Assembly (NCBI GenBank): GCA_001593875.1
Contig: LUCA01000067.1
Span: 1 to 7,633 of the forward strand
Direction: 5' to 3'
DNA from: Candidatus Bathyarchaeota archaeon B23
GTDB lineage: Archaea; Thermoproteota; Bathyarchaeia; TCS64; B23
Length of the DNA: 7,633 nt
Below the pieces are notes generated by a model. That model was not told where the DNA came from. It saw nothing but the letters and a program-made list of their open reading frames with translations, and ran no database searches. This document shows, piece by piece, positions 1 through 4,673 of the stretch (its first letter is position 1; the number at the start of each line of letters is the position of its first letter). The position numbers and the translations under genes were made by a program.

Positions 1-1402
1 GGGCGTAAAAGTCCTCTGGCGCCTCGACGGAGACCCCCAGGGGGGAGGCGGCCTCGTCGACGTCTTCAGGCGTCAGCCCATGGGAGTCGTAGAGTTCTAT
101 GAGGGTCTCGACGTCGATGGCAGGCCTCCGCCTCAGCAGCCTCCTGACGAGGCTCCCACCCCGTCTCAGAGTCTCCCGGTATTTCGACAGCTCCACCTCC
201 ACCATCTCCAGGACCTCATCCCTCATCTCCTTCAGCTGGGGGAAGTCGTCGCCCCAGTATCCGATCTGGGCCTCCACCAGGTCTAGGAGCCTCTCCTCCA
301 AGCCGGCTCTCCTCAGCACCCTGTAGGCCCTCCGGATGAGGAGCCTCGCTAGATAGCCCTCCTTCACATTCGAGGGGACGACGCCCTCGGAGAGGAGGAA
401 GACCAGGCCCTTAGTATGATCTAGGGCTGTGTAGACGGCCTCCAGAGGCCTCAGAGCTCTCAGAAGCTCGTCCCGTCCTAGGCCTAGGAGGTCTGCGAGC
501 CTCCCCCTAGCCTCCAGGAGCTCCTCAGCCCTGGAGATACAGGAGTGTTTGGCCGCCTCAGCCAACACGGCGTCTTCGATGGTTATCTCCGCCTCCCTCA
601 GTAACCCCTCCAGTATCGGGCCGTAGATGGCGTGGAAGGCGCTGGGCGACCCCTGACTAAGCCAGCTCCACCGCTCTATGCCGTATCCGGTGTCGACGAC
701 CCTACAGGGCATCGGCTCCAGGTGATCGCCGACGACCCTATACATCATGAAGACGAGGGTGGAGACCTCCAAGCCGGCGACGCACCCCTCGAGGTCGTAG
801 CCGGCATTTCCACCTCCCGACCAGAGGCCCTCCTTGTAGGTGACCATCTCTGAGGGGACGCCGAGGTCGTCGCAGAGGAGCTCATGATGATACCTCACCG
901 TCTGATCCTTCCAGTAGACCTCGGGCTGCCCCTCGTAGTTGAAGGCGTGGTGGCCTCCCATCTCGAAGATGGTGAGGTGTCTGCCGAAGGTGGGGCCTAC
1001 GAGGTCGATGTCCTCAAACCTCATACAGGGTTGGCTGACGACTAGGGGGTTTGACGGCGGCGGTATGACGCCCTCTATGACGTAGGGCTGGAAGTCGACG
1101 ATGCTGGCGATGGTCACCATCAGGTCGTCTCTCCATCGGGCGACGACGGGGTAGGGCCTAACCCTGCCGTGGCCGTGGCGCTCGAAGAAGGAGAGGAACT
1201 TCTCCCGCATCTCCGAGACCGTCAGCCTCACCCTCGTCGGGGGTTTGTCGATGAAGGTGTAGGCGACACAGGGGGCGTCGCCGCAGGTCTCCTGATCCGG
1301 GTTCTGAGTCCAATAGTGGTTGCCGCAGAGGGGGCATCGCCTCCTTACGAAGCCGTTCTCCTCAAAGAAGGGTAGCCTAAACTCGTCCGGCGGAACCTCC
1401 AA
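1..1402 (-). CDS. alaS: Alanyl-tRNA synthetase, archaeal type (N-terminal half, runs off window)
   Basis: Charges tRNA-Ala with alanine in the cytoplasm. About 467 codons of an expected ~900 are present: the class II catalytic core and tRNA-recognition region; the editing and C-Ala domains would lie beyond base 1. Visible from the chosen start: a Cys4 zinc site of archaeal AlaRS at residues 23-45 (CPLCG ... CGDAPC), the EMGGHHAFN segment, class II motif 3 as GYGIER (residues 239-244), the family-typical ALDHTK and VPSNVKEGYLARLLIRR stretches, and GLTPEDV near the window edge. The frame is open throughout. There is no ATG near the N-terminus: the in-frame stop of the stalk gene lies 21 nt upstream, and TTG at 1402-1400 is the only standard start in between that gives the family's usual short leader before the zinc site. 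A GGAG lies about 9 nt upstream of it. It is probably co-transcribed with the L12 gene, a pairing known in other archaea. Confidence 0.95.
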   Translation of the reverse strand, partial: MEVPPDEFRLPFFEENGFVRRRCPLCGNHYWTQNPDQETCGDAPCVAYTFIDKPPTRVRLTVSEMREKFLSFFERHGHGRVRPYPVVARWRDDLMVTIASIVDFQPYVIEGVIPPPSNPLVVSQPCMRFEDIDLVGPTFGRHLTIFEMGGHHAFNYEGQPEVYWKDQTVRYHHELLCDDLGVPSEMVTYKEGLWSGGGNAGYDLEGCVAGLEVSTLVFMMYRVVGDHLEPMPCRVVDTGYGIERWSWLSQGSPSAFHAIYGPILEGLLREAEITIEDAVLAEAAKHSCISRAEELLEARGRLADLLGLGRDELLRALRPLEAVYTALDHTKGLVFLLSEGVVPSNVKEGYLARLLIRRAYRVLRRAGLEERLLDLVEAQIGYWGDDFPQLKEMRDEVLEMVEVELSKYRETLRRGGSLVRRLLRRRPAIDVETLIELYDSHGLTPEDVDEAASPLGVSVEAPEDFYA

Positions 1403-1423
1403 GATGGCCAGCTCCGTGGAGCC

Positions 1424-1729
1424 TTAGCCGAAGAGGGCGCTGAGCCCCTGGAGGTCTTCCTCCTCTTCCTCCTCCTCTTCCTCCCTAGGCTTCTCCTCTT
1501 CCTCCTCCTCGGCCTTCTCAGGCGCCGCAGCCGGGACGGCGGCCGTCAACAGCGGAGCCTTGAGGGCCTCGTCGATGTCGATCTCCGAGAGGGCGGCCAC
1601 TAGGGCTTTTATCCTCACGGAGTCGGGCTTTACGCCGGCCGCCTGGAGGACGTTCTCTAGGGCGTTCTCTGTGATCTCCTTACCGGCGCTGTGGAGGAGC
1701 ATCGCGGCATACACATACTCTAGGGCCAA
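1424..1729 (-). CDS. rpl12: Ribosomal stalk protein P1/L12 (archaeal)
   Basis: Stalk protein of the large ribosomal subunit; in archaea dimers bind P0/L10 and recruit translation factors through the C-terminal tail. The 101-residue product starts MALEYVYAAMLL, has the helical dimerisation domain (about residues 1-60), an alanine/proline hinge (about 62-70), and two glutamate runs followed by the conserved end DLQGLSALFG. Length is normal for the family (about 100-110). The ATG start has GAGGTG five nt upstream, and a TATA-like box lies about 49 nt upstream. alaS follows after 21 nt. The gene directly upstream is divergent, so the usual L1/L10 partners are not immediately 5' of it. The glutamate runs make a strong purine/pyrimidine tract in the DNA (about 1450-1515), which is explained by coding. 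Confidence 0.97.
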   Translation of the reverse strand: MALEYVYAAMLLHSAGKEITENALENVLQAAGVKPDSVRIKALVAALSEIDIDEALKAPLLTAAVPAAAPEKAEEEEEEKPREEEEEEEEEDLQGLSALFG

Positions 1730-1775
1730 GACTCACACCTCTCTCTGAACCGTAGAGTAGAGGCTGAAAACCCAG

Positions 1776-1781
1776 ATTTAA
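1776..1781 (-). promoter_or_regulatory. Putative TATA box for rpl12-alaS
   Basis: Reading the minus strand, GAAAG followed by ATTAAATC resembles a BRE plus TATA element about 49 nt before the rpl12 ATG. Transcription would start near 1752 and give a short leader carrying the GAGGTG ribosome-binding site. Position and sequence only; no experimental support. Confidence 0.45.
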
Positions 1782-1800
1782 TCTTTCCTATCAGGAGAGA

Positions 1801-1806
1801 TAAATA
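1801..1806 (+). promoter_or_regulatory. Putative TATA box for the membrane protein gene
   Basis: AGATAAATAG lies with its TAAATA core centred about 24 nt before the ATG at 1828, a spacing that would put transcription start at or next to the start codon. The 98-bp stretch between the two divergent genes therefore seems to hold two back-to-back promoters. Confidence 0.45.
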
Positions 1807-1811
1807 GGAGT

Positions 1812-1825
1812 AGGTGAAAGCACCT
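1812..1825 (+). promoter_or_regulatory. Small hairpin containing the Shine-Dalgarno-like AGGTG
   Basis: AGGTG, loop AAAG, CACCT is a perfect 5-bp inverted repeat just before the start of the membrane protein gene. The left arm contains GGTGA, the core of an archaeal ribosome-binding site, so if the transcript starts upstream of it the hairpin could hide the site. If the mRNA is leaderless the hairpin is irrelevant. Such a short stem may be chance. Confidence 0.25.
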
Positions 1826-1827
1826 TG

Positions 1828-2331
1828 ATGGTTAGATACAGGGAGCTGGCCCTCTCCGCCCTCTTCGGAGTGGTCATCTTCCTCCAGAAGTCCCTGGCCC
1901 CGCCGCCCTACGATAAGATGTTCTCCCTACTCCTCCAGATAACCCTCCTGAACCTCTCCTTCCTGATGATGGGCTCCCTCGGGGCGATGTTGACGGCCTC
2001 GATAGCGGGGCTCCTCACCTCCTCCATAAGGGGGTGGATGGCGCCCCTCACCCTCCTCCTCTCCCTCCTCTATGGCTTCATGGTCATCCTCTTCAACAGG
2101 CTCCTCCACGTGGTGGAGGAGGGGAGGGTGAGGAGGTGGAGGCTGATGATCGCCTCCCTCATCGCCTCCCTCCTCGTGGGCTTTGCGGGAACCCTCTCCA
2201 CGATCCTCCTAGGCATCCTGGAGGTCAGCCCCTCCCTCATAATCCTCCTCATGACCCTAGGCGGCATCCAAGGCCTAGTGGGAGGTCGGCTGGCCGCCCT
2301 GATATGGGAGCGGATATCGAAGCTGGGGTGA
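1828..2331 (+). CDS. Unrecognised multi-pass membrane protein, 167 aa
   Basis: No confident family. The product is almost entirely hydrophobic, with five likely membrane spans at about residues 7-23, 31-66 (long, perhaps two spans), 70-90, 105-131 and 135-157. A basic, charged loop at about 97-105 (EEGRVRRWR) probably faces the cytoplasm. Small-residue motifs (GSLGAML, GGIQGLVGG) suggest close helix packing. Size and small-residue-rich helices are reminiscent of substrate-binding S-components of ECF transporters, but I see no diagnostic motif and no EcfA/T genes in the window, so this is only a suggestion. The start is ATG 1828; TTG at 1825 is one codon upstream in frame and would be closer to the GGTGA. 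The next gene begins 39 nt after the stop on the same strand but seems to have its own promoter. Confidence 0.8.
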   Translation: MVRYRELALSALFGVVIFLQKSLAPPPYDKMFSLLLQITLLNLSFLMMGSLGAMLTASIAGLLTSSIRGWMAPLTLLLSLLYGFMVILFNRLLHVVEEGRVRRWRLMIASLIASLLVGFAGTLSTILLGILEVSPSLIILLMTLGGIQGLVGGRLAALIWERISKLG

Positions 2332-2339
2332 TCGCATCC

Positions 2340-2345
2340 TTTAAC
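2340..2345 (+). promoter_or_regulatory. Putative TATA box for the formamidase gene (leaderless)
   Basis: CCTTTAACTC is centred about 28 nt before ATG 2371. No ribosome-binding site is visible in the 15 nt before that ATG, so a leaderless transcript is likely. Confidence 0.4.
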
Positions 2346-2370
2346 TCCTCGAAGACGCCATCTACCTGCG

Positions 2371-3286
2371 ATGACCCCCAGGCGCATCGAGAGGAGGAAC
2401 ACCCTGAGGCTGGAGGTCACATCGGTTCTAAGCCCCTACGTGGAGCCCCTAGTCAGGGTGGAGCCTGGCGAGACCTTGGAGGTGGAGACCTGGGACGCCT
2501 TCGGCGGCATCGTCAAGCCAGGGCAGACCTACGCCGAGGCCATGGAGCGAGGCGTGGAGCTCCAACCAAACCCGGTGACAGGCCCCATCTACGTCGAGGC
2601 CGCCGAACCAGGAGACACCCTCATCGTCGATATCCTCGAGATAGAGCTGCCGGAGCTGGGGGCCCAGGCCGTGATACCAGGCTTCGGAGCTCTGGAGGGC
2701 TGGCTGCGGAGGCTGGACTCCGAGACCAAGTTCCATAGAATTAGGGGCAGCCGAGTTCTCTTCGAGAGGAAGGACGGCAAGACCTACGAGTTGGAGGCCG
2801 ACCCCTTCATCGGCACCATAGGCGTCGCACCGGCCTTCGAGGCGATAATCAGCATCTCCCCCGGCCCCCATGGAGGAAACATGGATTGCCCCGACGTGAG
2901 GCCCGGAAACCGATTGATGCTGCCGGTCTTCAGGCCTGGAGCCCTCCTCTCCCTCGGCGACGTCCACGCAGTTCAGGGCGATGGTGAGATCTGTGGGACG
3001 GCCGTCGAGGTTCCGGCCGTCGTTAAGCTTAGGGTGGATGTGGAGAAGGGGCGGCGTATAGAGGGTGGAGTCCAGCGAGGAGATCATGACCCTCTGCAGC
3101 GCCAGACCCCTGGAGGACGCCGTCAGATGGGCCTTCCTGGAGCTCATCGACTGGATGGAGCGAGACTACGGCTGGGATGGGATGGATGCCTACATGTTCC
3201 TCAGCCTCGCAGCCAAAATCCGAGTGGCCCAGGTCGTCGACCCCCTCTACACGGTGGCCGCCAGGCTGTCGAAGAGCCTCCTCTAA
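2371..3286 (+). CDS. Acetamidase/formamidase family protein, interrupted by a frameshift near 3061-3065
   Basis: Family of metal-dependent hydrolases releasing ammonia from formamide, acetamide or related small amides. The first frame runs from ATG 2371 and carries the hallmarks of the family: PGPHGGNMDCPD (H167, N170, D172) and LGDVHAVQGDGE (D197, H199, E206). At about residue 231 (GAG at 3061-3063) family-like sequence stops. It resumes in the +1 frame from GTG 3065 as VESSEEIMTLCSARPLEDA, then a helix-rich end with IRVAQVVDP and stop at 3286. Joined, the product is about 305 residues, normal for short archaeal members. The original frame instead runs on to 3618 as non-family sequence antisense to the next gene, so a 415-residue call would be wrong at its end. 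Either a sequencing/assembly indel or a truly broken gene. The family call is firm; the exact substrate is not known. Confidence 0.88.
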
Positions 3287-3675
3287 TCCCCCTCCCTCGC
3301 CTTGAAGAACAGCCAATTCTTCGGGTTTTTCTTAAACCTCACCAGCGCATAGCGCCCCCTCAGCTTCTCGCCGTTGAGCCGGAAGACCAACTTATCCGGC
3401 TTACGACTCTCAAGGGTGTAGGTCCCCCTATCCCAGATGTAGACCCTCCCCGCCCCGTAGAGGCCCTCGGGGATGACCCCCTCAAAGTCGATGTAATCCA
3501 GGGGGTGGTCCTCCACCTCCACCGCCAGACGCCTGACTCCCCTCTCCCTCGGCGGCTCCTTAGGGACGGCCCAGCTCTTGAGGACGCCATCCATCTCCAG
3601 GCGCAGATCCCAGTGTAGGTGAGATGCATGGTGCTCCTGCACGACAAACCTCCCCCTCACCCTCCCCTCGGACAT
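3283..3675 (-). CDS. Stand-alone DNA-ligase-D-type 3'-phosphoesterase (PE domain), 130 aa
   Basis: LigD-type PE domains are Mn-dependent enzymes that trim 3'-phosphates and 3'-terminal ribonucleotides from DNA ends before repair. In bacteria the domain is usually the N-terminal part of ligase D; here it is the whole protein, as reported for some archaea. The conserved core is visible: H15 of QEHHAS, then LHWDLRLE giving H21, D23 and R25, then EDHPLDY giving H57 and Y61. These match the catalytic His, His, Asp, Arg, His, Tyr set described for LigD PE. DGVLKSWAVPK, FEGVIPEGLYGAG and WDRG are also family-typical. ATG 3675 has GAGG a few nt upstream. It converges with the amidase gene and their stop codons overlap by two bases. 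No Ku, ligase or primase lies in the window. Confidence 0.93.
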   Translation of the reverse strand: MSEGRVRGRFVVQEHHASHLHWDLRLEMDGVLKSWAVPKEPPRERGVRRLAVEVEDHPLDYIDFEGVIPEGLYGAGRVYIWDRGTYTLESRKPDKLVFRLNGEKLRGRYALVRFKKNPKNWLFFKAREGD

Positions 3676-3782
3676 CGTCCCTCAGATAGCTATGGGGATT
3701 CCTGGAGATGTCCTTTACGCCGATGGAAACCGGAGATTTAGGTGTGTGGAGGGATATGAAGTTTAGATAGCGGTCACTTATG

Positions 3783-3810
3783 TTAATTTTCAATTAAATA
3801 AAATATTTAA
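3783..3810 (+). promoter_or_regulatory. Nested inverted repeats overlapping the ACT-V4R promoter
   Basis: Two perfect inverted repeats share bases: TTAATT-TTC-AATTAA (3783-3797) and TTAAATA-AAA-TATTTAA (3794-3810). The right arm of the second is the TATA-like element of the ACT-V4R gene. This looks like an operator where a dimeric regulator could block TBP, but AT-rich DNA makes such symmetry easy to get by chance. The rest of the 157-bp gap (3676-3832) also serves as the upstream region of the divergent phosphoesterase gene. Confidence 0.35.
3803..3810 (+). promoter_or_regulatory. Putative TATA box for the ACT-V4R gene (leaderless)
   Basis: ATATTTAA lies in the most AT-rich stretch of the left 6.5 kb and is centred about 27 nt before GTG 3833. 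This spacing supports GTG 3833 as the start rather than the internal ATG at 3860. Confidence 0.5.
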
Positions 3811-3832
3811 GGAGATCTCGGGAATAAGGACT

Positions 3833-4291
3833 GTGAATCCCTTCGGTATACAGAGATTCATGTTCTACCGTGGTAGACAGCTCTGCGGCCTGGTGGTGGA
3901 GGCCATCTCCAGACCCGGGGTGCTAGCCGCCATCACCGGGGAGATCGCCGGGAGGGGGTTGGATATCACCTACTGCTCCACCAGGACCGTGAGGGCTGCG
4001 GAGAGGGGGCTCATCCTACTCTTCATCGACCTCACCGGCTCAGAGGTTGACCCCTCCACCGTAGCGCGGGAACTCGAAGCTCTGGAGCCCGTGGTAAAGG
4101 CGGAGGTCATCACGCCGAAGGTGGAGGGCTTCATATCCGACGACGTCTCCTTCCCCCTCCTCCTGGACTCGCTGAGGGCCATCATACTCGATGAGACGGC
4201 CCTTCGGGGGCTTCTCATCTCCTTCAGGGAGCATATCTCGGCTCCGGGGGTGAGGCGATGCTCTACCACCTGGGGCTGGGGGGGGGGATGA
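3833..4291 (+). CDS. ACT-domain segment, likely N-terminal part of an ACT-V4R sensor protein
   Basis: Starts at GTG 3833, chosen by promoter spacing. Residues about 17-95 look like an ACT ligand-binding domain: a first strand LCGLVVEAI, the SRPGVLAAI turn and helix, ITYCSTRTV, and GLILLFIDL. A linker (KVEGFISDDVSFPLLLDSLRA) leads into helix sequence typical of the start of a V4R domain, ending about ...FREHISAPG (to about 4248). The remaining codons to the TGA at 4289-4291 (VRRCSTTWGW and glycines) look out of frame. One extra G in the GGGGG run at 4246-4250 would give PGGEAMLYHLGL and join this segment to the next. The combined protein would be about 266 residues. No DNA-binding domain is seen, so it probably senses a small molecule rather than binding DNA. 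The frame break may be an assembly error. Confidence 0.75.
   Translation: MNPFGIQRFMFYRGRQLCGLVVEAISRPGVLAAITGEIAGRGLDITYCSTRTVRAAERGLILLFIDLTGSEVDPSTVARELEALEPVVKAEVITPKVEGFISDDVSFPLLLDSLRAIILDETALRGLLISFREHISAPGVRRCSTTWGWGGG
4249..4253 (+). promoter_or_regulatory. Ribosome-binding-site-like GGTGA before ATG 4258
   Basis: GGTGA matches the archaeal anti-Shine-Dalgarno core and sits four nt before ATG 4258, inside the ACT reading frame. It overlaps the G run proposed as the frameshift point, so it is either a real internal start or a coincidence of GGGGGTGAG. Confidence 0.3.
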
Positions 4292-4632
4292 TGAGGGGGA
4301 CGCGCATCTTCCAGGAGGCCGCCTCCATCGGCGTCAGCGACCTCATGGAGAAGTGTGAGATCGCCTCAGGGGTCTTCATGTCTCTGGGATATGGCATGCT
4401 GGAGCTCCTAGAGCTGAGGGAGGAGCCGCCCTACATCCATCTGAGGATCCATCGATCCATAGAGTGCGAGCTGGGGAGGAGCGCCGGCCGCCCCTTCAGC
4501 CAGTTCATCCGGGGGATCATCGCCGGCTTCGCCACCATCTGCTTCAAGAGGGAGATGATAGCTGAGGAGTCGAGGTGCATCGCCATGGGAGATCCCTGCT
4601 GCGAGTTCAAGATCAAGCCTAGGGAGGCCTAA
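4258..4632 (+). CDS. V4R-domain segment, likely C-terminal part of the ACT-V4R protein
   Basis: V4R (4-vinyl reductase) domains are small-molecule-binding modules found in bacteriochlorophyll BchJ and aromatic-responsive regulators. This 124-residue segment has the typical layout: the glycine-rich LGLGGGMMRG helix start, LGYGMLELLEL and IHLRIHRSIECELG strands, the helix FIRGIIAGFATICFKREM, and the cysteine-containing end C107-IAMGDP-C114-C115-EF. The ATG has GGTGA four nt upstream (4249-4253), so separate translation overlapping the ACT segment by 34 nt is possible. However, the first V4R helices lie in the upstream frame, which argues for one protein split by a frameshift. A run of ten G (4278-4287) encodes the three glycines. 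The RACo-like gene follows 41 nt downstream, which points to corrinoid/methyl metabolism. Confidence 0.8.
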   Translation: MLYHLGLGGGMMRGTRIFQEAASIGVSDLMEKCEIASGVFMSLGYGMLELLELREEPPYIHLRIHRSIECELGRSAGRPFSQFIRGIIAGFATICFKREMIAEESRCIAMGDPCCEFKIKPREA

Positions 4633-4641
4633 GGCAAAGGG

Positions 4642-4647
4642 TTTATA
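4642..4647 (+). promoter_or_regulatory. Putative TATA box for the RACo-like gene
   Basis: AAAGGG followed by TTTATACG resembles a BRE plus TATA box, centred about 29 nt before TTG 4674, in the gap after the V4R stop. The RACo-like gene may thus be expressed separately from the ACT-V4R gene as well as by read-through. Confidence 0.5.
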
Positions 4648-4673
4648 CGCCGAGTCATCTTAGATGTGACGGC

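Noticed and set aside
632..853. Plus-strand open frames within 80-1375
   Set aside because: All are antisense to alaS, which is continuous and strongly family-like on the minus strand.
1450..1515. Pyrimidine-rich repeat-like tract
   Set aside because: It is the coding sequence for the glutamate runs of the stalk protein tail, normal for archaeal P1.
2034..2738. Long plus-strand open frame of 234 codons
   Set aside because: Rich in Pro, Arg, His and Gly with no family features; it overlaps the membrane-protein and amidase genes in another frame and is a high-GC shadow.
2449..3147. Minus-strand open frame of 232 codons opposite the amidase
   Set aside because: It lies antisense to sequence with clear acetamidase motifs, and its own product has no recognisable motif.
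3066..3618. Extension of the amidase frame to a 415-residue protein
   Set aside because: Sequence after residue 231 is low-complexity and antisense to the phosphoesterase gene, whereas the other frame carries the family's C-terminus.
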